The notes beneath the pieces are model-generated. The model was given only the letters and a program-made list of their open reading frames with translations, did no database searches and was not told the DNA's origin. Of a DNA stretch of 64,000 nt, positions 10,139-23,314 are shown piece after piece (within the stretch, counting starts at the first letter, position 1; each line of letters begins with the position of its first letter). Position numbers and translations under genes: made by a program. Source of the stretch: Actinomadura oligospora ATCC 43269 (lineage in GTDB: Bacteria; Actinomycetota; Actinomycetes; Streptosporangiales; Streptosporangiaceae); assembly GCF_000518265.1 (NCBI RefSeq), contig NZ_JADG01000010.1, positions 124,001 to 188,000 on the forward strand. The letters are read 5' to 3'.

Positions 10139-10172
10139 GTTCGCGGCCGCCGGTCGCACGACGGCCGCGAAC
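10139..10172 (-). promoter_or_regulatory. Hairpin between pentapeptide gene and methyltransferase gene
   Basis: Perfect 11-bp inverted repeat (10139-10149 with 10162-10172), 12-base loop, no U-run. It sits 24 bases after the MKYWH stop. Such intercistronic hairpins commonly stabilise the upstream message or partly terminate, raising precursor over enzyme. Confidence 0.6.
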
Positions 10173-10195
10173 TCGCGAACCTCATGTGGTGCTCA

Positions 10196-10213
10196 TCAGT
10201 GCCAGTACTTCAT
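10196..10213 (-). CDS. Pentapeptide RiPP precursor MKYWH (biarylitide-type)
   Basis: An 18-base gene reads ATG AAG TAC TGG CAC TGA. It begins 16 bases after the P450 stop and has the best ribosome binding site in the region (AAGGGAGGA, 10218-10226, 4 bases before ATG), which a chance 5-codon frame would not need. The described biarylitide precursor BytA is the pentapeptide MRYYH, crosslinked by the P450 BytO to an N-acetylated Tyr-Tyr-His tripeptide. MKYWH keeps the basic residue 2, Tyr3 and C-terminal His5, with Trp at position 4. Inferred product: a Tyr-His (or Tyr-Trp) biaryl-bridged YWH macrocycle. Too short for gene finders. Confidence 0.82.
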   Translation of the reverse strand: MKYWH

Positions 10214-10217
10214 GGGG

Positions 10218-10226
10218 TCCTCCCTT
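10218..10226 (-). promoter_or_regulatory. Strong ribosome binding site of the MKYWH gene
   Basis: AAGGGAGGA on the minus strand, 4 bases upstream of the pentapeptide ATG and just outside the P450 stop codon. Its strength is the main evidence that the five-codon frame is translated. Confidence 0.8.
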
Positions 10227-10229
10227 CTC

Positions 10230-11567
10230 TCACTCCTCAATGGGTGACGGGACGTCCGACCCTGCGCGGCCCAGCGCGACACGCATCCGGGCGGGGCTGC
10301 GCAGGGTCAGGGCGACCCGGTAATCGGGCGCGCCCAGGGCGCGCAGTGACGCGGATCGCTCCGCGAGGACGGCCAGCACCGTCCGCGTCTGGACGGCGGC
10401 GAAGGGCGCGCCGAGGCAGGAGTGCGAGCCCCTGCCGAACCCCAGGTGCGGATTCGGATGCCGGTCGGGTCTGAGGTCGTGCGGGGCGTCGAACCGCGCC
10501 GGGTCGCGGTTGGCCGCGCCGAGGAACAGCGTCACGTCCTGGCCGGGCTCGATCTTCCTGCCGCCCAGCTCCGCGGGCGCGACGCACACCCTGCCGAGCG
10601 CCTGGACGGGCGAGCAGAAGCGCGCCAGCTCGTCCACCGCGCGCGGCGACGGGTCGGCGGCGAACGCCTCGAGCGCGCCGGGCCGCTCCAGCAGCGTGAT
10701 GACCGCGAGCGACAGCAGCTTGCTCGCCGAGGTGTACCCGGCGTGCAGCAGCACCCGCAGCGTGTTCGCGGCGACCACGCGGTCCAGCTCGCCCGCCTTC
10801 ACCGCGTCGGCCACGGCCCGGACGATCCCGTCCGGCGGCGGGTCGGCGAGCCAGCCGTCGGTGAGGGCCGACAGGTCCGCCCGCGCCGCCATCGCCGGTT
10901 CGAGCCGCTCGGGGAACACCCCGCCGTCCATCCCGGCCGCGACGGTCTCGGCCACGGGCGCCAGCCACGCCGGGTCCGGCTCCGGGACGCGCAGGTACCG
11001 GCAGATCGTCGACACCGTGAGCGGTTCGCAGAAGTCGGTCACGACGTCGAAGGACGACCGTCCGGACAGCCCGTCCAGCAGGGCGCGGGCGCGTTCGGCG
11101 ACCATCGGCGCGGTCTCGGCGCGGTCCAGCTCGCGCAGCGCGTCCACCAGCGGACGGCGCGCGGCGGTGTGCCCGGGCGGGTCGAGCGTCTGGACGCTCA
11201 CCGCCTGCGGCGGCATCGCGACACCGGCGCGGCGCGGGTCGGCGCCGAACCTCGCGCCGTCCCGCAGCACCGCGACGCAGTCGGCGTGCCGGGTCAGCAG
11301 CCAGGTGCCGAGGCCGTCGTGCCAGGCGACCGGGTCGCGCGAACGGAGCTCGTCGAACACCGGGTGCGGGTTCGGGAGCGCCGCGGGCTCGGCCAGAGCG
11401 CGGACGGGGTCGAACGACGAGGCGCCGGAGGCGGGCCGGGAGGCGGCGGGTGGGGGAGCGGCGGGTCGGGAGTCGGCGGGTGAGGGGGCGGGCAGGTGGT
11501 CAGGAGTCGGGCCACGTGCGTACCGGGGGTTCTCCTCGGTGCGAGCGTGTGTCACATCGTTGTCCAC
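10230..11567 (-). CDS. Cytochrome P450, candidate peptide biaryl-crosslinking enzyme
   Basis: A 445-residue P450 with a disordered Pro/Ala-rich N-terminus (about 1-50). The haem loop FGRGSHSCLG gives Cys384, and the K-helix has E313-L-A-R316. The I-helix reads HAGYTSAS: the usual acid-alcohol pair is replaced by Thr-Ser (276-280), suggesting an O2-activation route other than simple hydroxylation. GTG start after GGGGAG. Its stop is 16 bases from the MKYWH ATG, so the two must be co-transcribed. By analogy with BytO it would couple aromatic side chains of the pentapeptide. Confidence 0.9.
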   Translation of the reverse strand: MDNDVTHARTEENPRYARGPTPDHLPAPSPADSRPAAPPPAASRPASGASSFDPVRALAEPAALPNPHPVFDELRSRDPVAWHDGLGTWLLTRHADCVAVLRDGARFGADPRRAGVAMPPQAVSVQTLDPPGHTAARRPLVDALRELDRAETAPMVAERARALLDGLSGRSSFDVVTDFCEPLTVSTICRYLRVPEPDPAWLAPVAETVAAGMDGGVFPERLEPAMAARADLSALTDGWLADPPPDGIVRAVADAVKAGELDRVVAANTLRVLLHAGYTSASKLLSLAVITLLERPGALEAFAADPSPRAVDELARFCSPVQALGRVCVAPAELGGRKIEPGQDVTLFLGAANRDPARFDAPHDLRPDRHPNPHLGFGRGSHSCLGAPFAAVQTRTVLAVLAERSASLRALGAPDYRVALTLRSPARMRVALGRAGSDVPSPIEE

Positions 11568-11683
11568 GCGGCTCCCCGGTCAAGGAGGACAGTGGGCTTC
11601 CGTGATCACTGCATGGAAACTAACCCTGTCTCCGGTCGATGTCCATTGTCAGGAATGGCCGAAGAAGAATCCCCACCGCGCCC
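11568..11683 (-). promoter_or_regulatory. Upstream region of the MKYWH operon
   Basis: The only intergenic stretch upstream of the first P450, bounded by a terminator hairpin. CTGACA followed 18 bases later by CAGGGT on the minus strand is a weak -35/-10 candidate. No palindromic operator was found. Confidence 0.3.
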
Positions 11684-11720
11684 CCTCGGGCCGGACGCCC
11701 ACCGGACGCCCGGCCCGAGG
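11684..11720 (-). terminator. Hairpin ending the UPF0261/PEP-hydrolase operon
   Basis: Perfect 11-bp stem (CCTCGGGCCGG at 11684-11694 with its complement at 11710-11720), 15-base loop, 10 bases past the stop of the TIM-barrel gene; a pyrimidine-rich ATTCTTCTTC follows on the minus strand. It separates that operon from the peptide operon. Confidence 0.6.
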
Positions 11721-11729
11721 CCACCCGGC

Positions 11730-12560
11730 CTACCGGCCGCGCAACTGTTTGAACGCCCGTGTCTGCGCGGTCAGGGCGCGCTCGGTCGGCAGCCGCTCCA
11801 TACTGCTGGCGCCGTAGAACCCATGGCAGTTCTTGGCGTTCGCGAGAACGTACGCCGCGTCCTCGGGATCGGCGATCGGGCCGCCGTGGCACAGCACCAG
11901 GACGTCGTCGCGCTCGTTCAGCGCCGCCTCGGACCACGCGTCGATAAGCGCGACGCAGTCGTCCAGCGACTTGGCGGTCTCCGCGCCGATCGCCCCGCCG
12001 GTCGTCAGGCCCATGTGGCAGACCACGATGTCGGCGCCCGCGCGGGTCATCGCGACCGCGTCGTCCGCCGAGAACACGTACGGCGTCGTCAGCAGGCCGG
12101 CGGCGCGGGCGGCCTCGACCAGCTCGACCTCCAGCGCGTAGCCCATGCCGGTCTCCTCGAGGTTGGCGCGGAACACGCCGTCGATGAGGCCGACCGTGGG
12201 GAAGTTCTGGATGCCGGAGAACCCCAGTTCGCGCAGTCTCGCCAGGAAGGGGCCGCGGAGCAGGAACGGGTCGGTGCCGTTCACCCCGGCGAGCACCGGC
12301 GTGCGCTCCACGACGGGCAGCACCTCGGCGGCCATCTCCAGGACGATCTCGTTGGCGTTGCCGTAGGCGAGCAGCCCCGCCAGCGAGCCGCGCCCGGCCA
12401 TCCGGTACCGGCCGGAGTTGTAGATGACGATGAGGTCGATGCCACCGGCCTCCTCGCACTTGGCCGACAGGCCCGTCCCGGCGCCGCCGCCGACGATCGG
12501 CTCGCCCCGCCGGGCCATGTCGGTGAAGCGCTCGACCAGCTCAGCGCGCGCGAAACTCAT
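11730..12560 (-). CDS. Phosphoenolpyruvate hydrolase-like TIM-barrel protein (Tm-1 C-terminal type)
   Basis: A 276-residue protein of the PEP hydrolase-like family (PF09370): [55 protein letters not shown] and [16 protein letters not shown] are family hallmarks. The ATG overlaps the UPF0261 stop. In tomato Tm-1, and in many fungi and bacteria, these two proteins are halves of a single polypeptide; here they are separate but coupled. The substrate and reaction are not established for the family. Confidence 0.85.
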   Translation of the reverse strand: MSFARAELVERFTDMARRGEPIVGGGAGTGLSAKCEEAGGIDLIVIYNSGRYRMAGRGSLAGLLAYGNANEIVLEMAAEVLPVVERTPVLAGVNGTDPFLLRGPFLARLRELGFSGIQNFPTVGLIDGVFRANLEETGMGYALEVELVEAARAAGLLTTPYVFSADDAVAMTRAGADIVVCHMGLTTGGAIGAETAKSLDDCVALIDAWSEAALNERDDVLVLCHGGPIADPEDAAYVLANAKNCHGFYGASSMERLPTERALTAQTRAFKQLRGR

Positions 12561-13765
12561 CGGGAGACCTCCTGGAAGGCCGCGACGAGCGCGGCGGCGA
12601 ACTCGGGATCGTTGATGTTGTGCGGCGACCGGACGAGCCGCCGGTCCGCGGTCTGCTCGACCCGGGCCTCCAGGGTCTCGAACAGGACGCGGTCGGCCTC
12701 CGGGTCCCAGAACGGCTGCCCCGGCGCGTCCAGCGCGGACACCCCGCCCTCGGGGAGCAGGAACCGCACGGGCCCGTCCATGGCGTTCAGCTTCGCGGCG
12801 ATGAACTCCGCGATCTCGCGGCACTCGTCCGGGCTGGTGCGCATGAGCGTCACCTGCGCGTTGTGCTCGTAGAACAGCCGGTCGGCGTACCGCGCGGGGA
12901 CGGTGTCGCGCGCGCCGAAGTTCACCATGTCGAGCGCGCCGCACGATCCGACGTACGGGACGTCCGCCCGAGCGAACACGTCGAGCCGTTCCGGGCCCGC
13001 GCTGAACACGCCGCCGCCGACCAGGTCGCAGATCTCGGTGGTGGTGATGTCCAGGACGGCGTTGATCAGGCCGTCCCCGGCCAGTGCCTCCATCGCCCGG
13101 CCTCCGGTGCCGACGGCGTGGAAGACCAGCGTGTCGTGGCCGCCGGACAGCCGCTCGGCGACCGCCGTCACGCACGGCGTCGTCACGCCGAACATCGTCA
13201 GCGCCACGGCCGGACGGTCCTTCGCGGGCGGGATCGGGTGCGTGACCATCCCGGCGAGGGCGTGCGCGGCGTTCCCGATCACCTGCCGGGAGATCCGGTT
13301 CAGCCCGGCGACGTCGGTCACCGAGTGCATCATGGCCAGGTCGCTGACCCCGACGTACGGCGCGACGTCCCCGGCCGCGACCGTGCTGACCAGCAGCTTC
13401 GGGACGCCCACGGGCAGCGCGCGCAGCGCGGGCGCGATCATCGCCGTGCCGCCGCTGCCGCCGAGCCCGAGCACCCCGGCCACATCGCCGCGTCCGGTGA
13501 GGAACCGCTCGAACGCCACGGCCATCGCCGAGACGGCCGTGCCGCGGTCGCCGGTGAACACCGCCTCCGCGCCGCCCGGATGGGACGCCGCGACCTCCGC
13601 CGCCGTCACGTCCGCGCCCTTCGCGTCATGCTCGCGGGTCGACACGTCCACCGTGCGGACCGGCGTCCCCGCCGCCGCCACCAGCTCCGCCGCGTACCTC
13701 AGTTCCGCGCCCTTGGTGTCGAACGTCCCGACCACATAGGCCACCCGACCGTTTTCACCAGCCAT
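12557..13765 (-). CDS. UPF0261 / Tm-1-like ATP-binding domain protein
   Basis: A 402-residue member of UPF0261 (PF06792), the ATP-binding N-terminal module of tomato Tm-1. It contains [39 protein letters not shown] and the [10 protein letters not shown] region. I prefer ATG 13765 (GGGAAG upstream) because the extra N-terminal residues of the longest frame are not conserved. It forms a two-gene unit with the PEP-hydrolase-like gene. Tm-1 blocks tobamovirus RNA replication in plants; the bacterial role is unknown, so no function is assigned. Confidence 0.87.
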   Translation of the reverse strand: MAGENGRVAYVVGTFDTKGAELRYAAELVAAAGTPVRTVDVSTREHDAKGADVTAAEVAASHPGGAEAVFTGDRGTAVSAMAVAFERFLTGRGDVAGVLGLGGSGGTAMIAPALRALPVGVPKLLVSTVAAGDVAPYVGVSDLAMMHSVTDVAGLNRISRQVIGNAAHALAGMVTHPIPPAKDRPAVALTMFGVTTPCVTAVAERLSGGHDTLVFHAVGTGGRAMEALAGDGLINAVLDITTTEICDLVGGGVFSAGPERLDVFARADVPYVGSCGALDMVNFGARDTVPARYADRLFYEHNAQVTLMRTSPDECREIAEFIAAKLNAMDGPVRFLLPEGGVSALDAPGQPFWDPEADRVLFETLEARVEQTADRRLVRSPHNINDPEFAAALVAAFQEVSR

Positions 13766-13887
13766 CAGGCTTCCCACCTCCCTGGACGCTCCCGACGCTA
13801 CCTCGGGCGACACGGTCGGACGCCCCCGCCCCGGGGCGCGCGCCACCGGTCCTTGGACGGGGCGTGAGGGTGGGCCATGATGGCGCC

Positions 13888-14325
13888 ATGCCGAAGCCCT
13901 ACGCGAGCGCGGTCATCGACGCCCCGGTGGACGACGTGTGGACGTGGGTCCGCGCGTTCGGCGGGATCGCCGAGTGGCACCCCGCGCTGGAGACCTGCGT
14001 CCTTCAGGAGGGCGACGACGGCACCGTCGGGGCCGTCCGCCGCCTGACCTCGGGCGACGCCGTCTTCGTCGAGCGCCTGACCGCGCTGGACGACGCCGAG
14101 CGCACCCAGACCTACGAGTTCCTCGAGAGCCCGTTCCCGGTCCGCCGCTACCGCGCGACGATCCGGGTCGCGCCGGTCACCGCGTCCGGCGCGAGTTTCG
14201 TCGAGTGGTGGGCCGACTACGAGGCGGACGAGGCGGAGACGGGCATGCTCACGCCGTTCTTCCGCGACAAGGTCTTCGCCGCGGGGCTCGCCGAACTCGG
14301 GGCCCACGTCACCGGGTCCCGCTGA
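13888..14325 (+). CDS. SRPBCC (polyketide cyclase/START-like) family protein
   Basis: A 145-residue helix-grip protein: [21 protein letters not shown] at the start, [19 protein letters not shown] and the C-terminal long helix ending [17 protein letters not shown]. These are the marks of SRPBCC ligand-binding proteins. I chose ATG 13888 to fit the family N-terminus; a GTG 24 bases upstream is possible. Divergent from the UPF0261 gene. The ligand is unknown. Confidence 0.85.
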   Translation: MPKPYASAVIDAPVDDVWTWVRAFGGIAEWHPALETCVLQEGDDGTVGAVRRLTSGDAVFVERLTALDDAERTQTYEFLESPFPVRRYRATIRVAPVTASGASFVEWWADYEADEAETGMLTPFFRDKVFAAGLAELGAHVTGSR

Positions 14326-14326
14326 T

Positions 14327-14352
14327 CCCCCAGGGGCGCTGCCCCTCAGGGG
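14327..14352. terminator. Small hairpin between convergent genes
   Basis: AGGGGC-GCT-GCCCCT (14332-14346) nested within an outer 4-bp C/G pairing, filling the 20 bases between the SRPBCC stop (+) and the stop of the small minus-strand gene. Confidence 0.45.
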
Positions 14353-14567
14353 TCGGCGCGCGGCGGCCGGGATCCGATCGCGGCGAACCCGGCGAAGCCC
14401 AGGTGCTCCGAGCGGTCCGGGAGCTCCACGTAGCCCGGGTGCCCGGGTTCGGCGTTCTCCCCGGTGAGGTCCGCGAGCGCCTCGTTCAGCAGCGCCTCCT
14501 CCCTGAGAAGTCGCGCGGTCTCGGACAGCGCCGCGGCGTAGGCGTCGTCGGCGTCCAGAGTCGGCAT
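14346..14567 (-). CDS. Small hypothetical protein (73 aa)
   Basis: I do not recognise this protein. The frame MPTLDADDAYAAAL is preceded by AAGGAGG at a spacing of about 10, so translation is likely. Residues 6-35 form an acidic/leucine-rich amphipathic helix (ETARLLREEALLNEALADL); the rest is polar with GFAGFAAIGSRPP at the end. It has no signal peptide, membrane segment or Cys pair. It is alone, between two convergent/divergent genes. Confidence 0.55.
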   Translation of the reverse strand: MPTLDADDAYAAALSETARLLREEALLNEALADLTGENAEPGHPGYVELPDRSEHLGFAGFAAIGSRPPRADP

Positions 14568-14746
14568 GACCCCGGGCCTCCTTCCGGTGAATGATCCCTC
14601 GCGCACAGTCAACTCCGGTAGTGGATCATGTCAAGGGGGCCGGGCGTCAAGGCCGCGCGGATCGTCACCGGAGCGGACCCTTGGCGACCGGGGTCACGGG
14701 TATCTCTCTGTGAGCCGATCGCCCCGCCCGCCCCGAGGAGACGCGC

Positions 14747-15679
14747 ATGCCCGCCGTGCCCGAGCCGTACCTGCAGGAGATCGCCGACGGAGTCCACGCC
14801 CACATCCAGCCGGACGGCACCTGGTGCCTCAGCAACGCCGGCGTGCTCGTCGGACCGGACGCCGTCACGCTCGTCGACACGGCCGCGACCGAGCGGCGGA
14901 CGCGCCTGCTGCGCGAGGCCGTCGCGTCGGTCACCCACCGGCCGGTCCGGACGGTCGTCAACACCCACCACCATGGCGACCACACCCACGGCAACCACCT
15001 GTTCGCGGGCCGGGCGCGCCTGATCGGGCACGACCTGTGCCCGCCCGCCGTCCTCGAACAGGGGACGCTGGTGAAGCGGCTGTGGCCGGACGTGGAGTGG
15101 GGCGAGGTCCCGGTCACCCCGCCGAGCATCACCTTCTCCGAACGGATGACCCTCCACCTCGGGGAACTCCGCGTCGAGCTGCACCACGCGGGCCCGGCGC
15201 ACACCGACAACGACGTCGTGGTGTGGATCCCCGAGCGGCGGACGCTGCTGGCCGGGGACATCGTGTTCAACGGCGGCACCCCGTTCGTCCTGTGGGGATC
15301 GGTGTCCGGGACGCTCGCCGCGCTGGACCGGCTGCGCGCGCTCGGGGCCCGGCACGTCCTGCCCGGGCACGGGCCGGTCGGCGGCCCCGAGCTGTTCGAC
15401 CGGACCGAGCGCTACCTGCGCTGGATCCAGACCCTCGCCCGGGACGCCGCGGACGCCGGACTCACCCCGTTGCAGGCCGCCCGCGAGGCCGACCTCGGCG
15501 AGTTCGCCGACTGGACCGACCCCGAACGCGTCGTCGGCAACCTGCACCGGGCCTTCCACGAACTCCCCGGCGCGGCCGGGCGGGCCGGGGCCGAACCCGG
15601 CGCGCCGCTCGACACCCGCGCCGCCTTCCTCGAGATGATCGAGTACAACGGCGGGAGGCCCCTGACCTGCCTGGCCTGA
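14747..15679 (+). CDS. MBL-fold metallo-hydrolase
   Basis: A 310-residue metallo-beta-lactamase-fold protein. The di-metal motif is VNTHHHGDHTHGNHLF (HxHxDH); further ligands lie in LHHAGPAHTDND, LLAGDIVF and HVLPGHGPVGG. GAGGAG stands 7 bases before the ATG. The layout (NTHHHGDHTHGN, then LPGHGP) is that of cyclase/glyoxalase-II-like hydrolases rather than true beta-lactamases. It is single-gene and convergent with the carboxylase. The substrate is not deducible. Confidence 0.88.
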   Translation: MPAVPEPYLQEIADGVHAHIQPDGTWCLSNAGVLVGPDAVTLVDTAATERRTRLLREAVASVTHRPVRTVVNTHHHGDHTHGNHLFAGRARLIGHDLCPPAVLEQGTLVKRLWPDVEWGEVPVTPPSITFSERMTLHLGELRVELHHAGPAHTDNDVVVWIPERRTLLAGDIVFNGGTPFVLWGSVSGTLAALDRLRALGARHVLPGHGPVGGPELFDRTERYLRWIQTLARDAADAGLTPLQAAREADLGEFADWTDPERVVGNLHRAFHELPGAAGRAGAEPGAPLDTRAAFLEMIEYNGGRPLTCLA

Positions 15680-15705
15680 GGCGCCCGGGCGGCGCACCGG
15701 GGACG

Positions 15706-21237
<5,532 letters not shown>

Positions 21238-21270
21238 CGGCCGAGCCTCCAAACACCCGTGAACACGATG

Positions 21271-21297
21271 GGCGACACCCGGCACCGGGATGTCGCC
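21271..21297 (-). promoter_or_regulatory. Leader hairpin upstream of the carboxylase
   Basis: GGCGACA and TGTCGCC (21271-21277, 21291-21297) enclose a second pairing (CCCGG/CCGGG), giving a 12-bp stem with one bulge, 34 bases upstream of the GTG. It may be a 5'-UTR structure or a regulator site. The remaining gap up to the TetR stop (21452) shows no gene. Confidence 0.4.
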
Positions 21298-21451
21298 TAG
21301 TCCGTCCTCCAGCCTGTCCGATTCCGGCCCTGCACACCAATGCGTGCGGCCACACGTGCCGGGCCCTCTGCCTTGTGGGAACCCCACAAACGGTACGCCG
21401 CCTCTCGGTGACGGTCTTATCACCGTGTGCTGTTTCGCCCCTTCGGGGCGA

Positions 21452-22084
21452 TCATGCCGCCGGGCCGTAAACGGCGCTCAGGACGACGTGCAGCAGGGTG
21501 TCGATCAGGTCGTCCTGGTCGAGGACGGGCTCCCGGCCGGTGAACAGGGCGGTCATCGAGCGTTCGACCATGAGGCTCAGGGCGGTCGCCAGATCGCGCG
21601 CGGGCGGGCCGTCCGCGGCGGCGCCCGCGGCCCGCTCGGCCTCGATGATCGCCGCGTCCCGGTCGACCCAGCCCGTCATGAGCCGCGACCAGAGCGCCCC
21701 GATCTCCGGATCGGTCGCGCGCGCCGCGTCCGCCGCGGCGGTGACCGCGCGGTGCGAGCCGAAGGCGCCGAGGAACGCGGTCAGGACGTCCCGCCAGAAG
21801 GCCGCCGGGTCGGCGATGGGGGAGGGCGGGCGCGGGACGATCGCGCGGTCGGCCTCCTCGGCCACCCGGTCGAGCAGCGAGAGCAACACGTCCTTCTTGC
21901 CCGAGAAGTAGAAGTAGAAGGTCGGGCGGGAGATGCCCGCGCCGGACGCCAGGTCCTCGATCGAGATCTCGGTCAGCGGACGCTCGGCCAGCAGCCGTTC
22001 GGCCGTCGCGAGGATGGCCGCCTCGCGCTCGTCGCCCGACGGGCGGGACGGGCGGCGGCCGCGCGAGGCCCGTGACGTCGTCAT
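21452..22084 (-). CDS. TetR/AcrR family regulator (EthR-like)
   Basis: A 210-residue TetR repressor. The HTH spans EAAILATAERLLAERPLTEI and EDLASGAGISRPTFYFYFSGK, a pattern close to the EthR branch (SRPTFYFYF, then KKDVLLSLLDRV). The C-terminal ligand domain ends in VLSAVYGPAA. I start at ATG 22084; the longer frame would run through the operator sites. Two palindromes upstream imply autoregulation and control of the divergent dehydrogenase. The carboxylase 214 bases downstream may also be a target. Confidence 0.88.
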   Translation of the reverse strand: MTTSRASRGRRPSRPSGDEREAAILATAERLLAERPLTEISIEDLASGAGISRPTFYFYFSGKKDVLLSLLDRVAEEADRAIVPRPPSPIADPAAFWRDVLTAFLGAFGSHRAVTAAADAARATDPEIGALWSRLMTGWVDRDAAIIEAERAAGAAADGPPARDLATALSLMVERSMTALFTGREPVLDQDDLIDTLLHVVLSAVYGPAA

Positions 22085-22113
22085 GTTCTCGATCCTAGAC
22101 AACGTCGAATCCG

Positions 22114-22165
22114 TCGACACGGTGTCGAGATCTACGCTACGTCGGGAACATCGACACAGTGTTGA
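22114..22165. promoter_or_regulatory. Two TetR-type operators between divergent genes
   Basis: TCGACAC-G-GTGTCGA (22114-22128) is a perfect 15-base palindrome; TCGACAC-A-GTGTTGA (22151-22165) matches it with one mismatch. Centres are 37 bases apart. They lie between the TetR start and the dehydrogenase start. Confidence 0.75.
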
Positions 22166-22245
22166 GAGTTGGGGGGAATAAAGGGACATAGAGCTACAAA
22201 CGTCGCGCCCGTCCCAGGGATGCGGCGGATCGGGAGGCGATGAGC

Positions 22246-23256
22246 ATGCTGGCCGGACGGCTTCACTTCACCGGGGAGGGCGGACGGGAGTTCCGGATCG
22301 ACGAGGTGCCGGTGCCGGAGCCCGGTCCGGACCACGTGCTGGTCAAGGTCGAGGCGGCCGGGGTCTGCCTGTCCGACGTCCACCTCATCGACGGCACCCT
22401 GACCCCGTTCCTGCTCACCGACGACGCCGTCACCCTCGGCCACGAGACCGCGGGGACCGTCCACGCCCTCGGCCCGGGCGTCACCGGCGCGAAGGTCGGC
22501 GACCGCGTCCTGCTCCAGGCGGGCGAGGAACGCGGCGGCATGACCTACACGCGCGGCGTCGACTACGACGGCGGGTGGGCCGAGTACGCCCTCGCCCGCG
22601 TCGACACCCTCGTCCCGATCCCGGACGACCTGCCGTTCGAGCAGGCGTGCTTCGTCCCGGACGCGGTCTCCACCCCGTGGGGCGCGATCACCGCGACCGC
22701 CGGGGTCCGCCCGGCCGAGGCGGCCGGCGTCTGGGGCGTCGGCGGGCTCGGCGCGCACGGCGTCCAGCTGCTGAGGATGGCCGGGGCCGCCCCGATCATC
22801 GCGGTCGACCCGCTGCCCGCCGCCCGCGAGCGCGCGCTCGAGTTCGGCGCGGACCTCGCCCTCGACCCCGCCGACCCCGCCTTCCGGGACCGGATCCTCA
22901 CCGCCACGGGCGGCCTGGGCGTCGCCGCCGCGTTCGACTTCGCGGGGGTGCCCGCCGTCCGCGAGCAGGCCGTCTCGGTCCTCGCCCCCGGCGGACGCCT
23001 CACCCTCGTCGGCCTCACCGACAAGCCCATCACGATCACCGACGGCACCCTGTTCAGCTTCTTCCAGAAGAAGCTGCTCGGGCACTACGGCTCCACGCCC
23101 GAGCACGTCGTCGAGCTCGTCAAGCTCCTGCGGACGCACCGGCTCGACTTCTCGCGCTCGGTCAGCGCCGTCATGCCGCTCGCGGACGCCGCCAGGGCCG
23201 TCCACGCGCTGGAGACCAAGGAGGGCGACCCGATCCGCATCGTCCTCAAGCCCTGA
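22246..23256 (+). CDS. Zinc-dependent alcohol dehydrogenase (MDR) lacking the structural zinc lobe
   Basis: A 336-residue medium-chain dehydrogenase with catalytic-zinc residues in GVCLSDVHLID and LGHETAGTV, and the NAD-binding motif GVWGVGGLGAHGVQLL. The four Cys of the structural zinc lobe are absent; only two Cys occur in the protein. GGGAGG lies 8 bases from ATG 22246 but only 2 from the alternative ATG 22240, so the downstream start is preferred. It is divergent from the TetR gene across paired operators, so the TetR ligand is probably its substrate or a related alcohol or aldehyde. Confidence 0.88.
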   Translation: MLAGRLHFTGEGGREFRIDEVPVPEPGPDHVLVKVEAAGVCLSDVHLIDGTLTPFLLTDDAVTLGHETAGTVHALGPGVTGAKVGDRVLLQAGEERGGMTYTRGVDYDGGWAEYALARVDTLVPIPDDLPFEQACFVPDAVSTPWGAITATAGVRPAEAAGVWGVGGLGAHGVQLLRMAGAAPIIAVDPLPAARERALEFGADLALDPADPAFRDRILTATGGLGVAAAFDFAGVPAVREQAVSVLAPGGRLTLVGLTDKPITITDGTLFSFFQKKLLGHYGSTPEHVVELVKLLRTHRLDFSRSVSAVMPLADAARAVHALETKEGDPIRIVLKP

Positions 23257-23314
23257 CGGCTTCTCCACGCCGTCCCCGGGTAGGCCTGGTGCCGAGGCGA
23301 CACGGGAGGGCACC

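Noticed and set aside
8327-10159. Apparent 610-residue fusion upstream of the oxygenase
   Set aside because: The first half is an off-frame reading of the methyltransferase; the oxygenase starts at ATG 9322 overlapping the methyltransferase stop.
10184-10198. Second tiny frame MSTT overlapping the MKYWH stop
   Set aside because: Starts within the TGATGA overlap, has no aromatic residues for crosslinking and no ribosome binding site of its own.
11619-11645. Eight-codon frame MDIDRRQG upstream of the first P450
   Set aside because: No ribosome binding site and no aromatic residues; overlaps the presumed promoter region.
14346-14567. Small acidic protein considered as another RiPP precursor
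   Set aside because: No leader/core pattern, no Cys, Ser/Thr or aromatic cluster at the C-terminus, and no modifying enzyme next to it.
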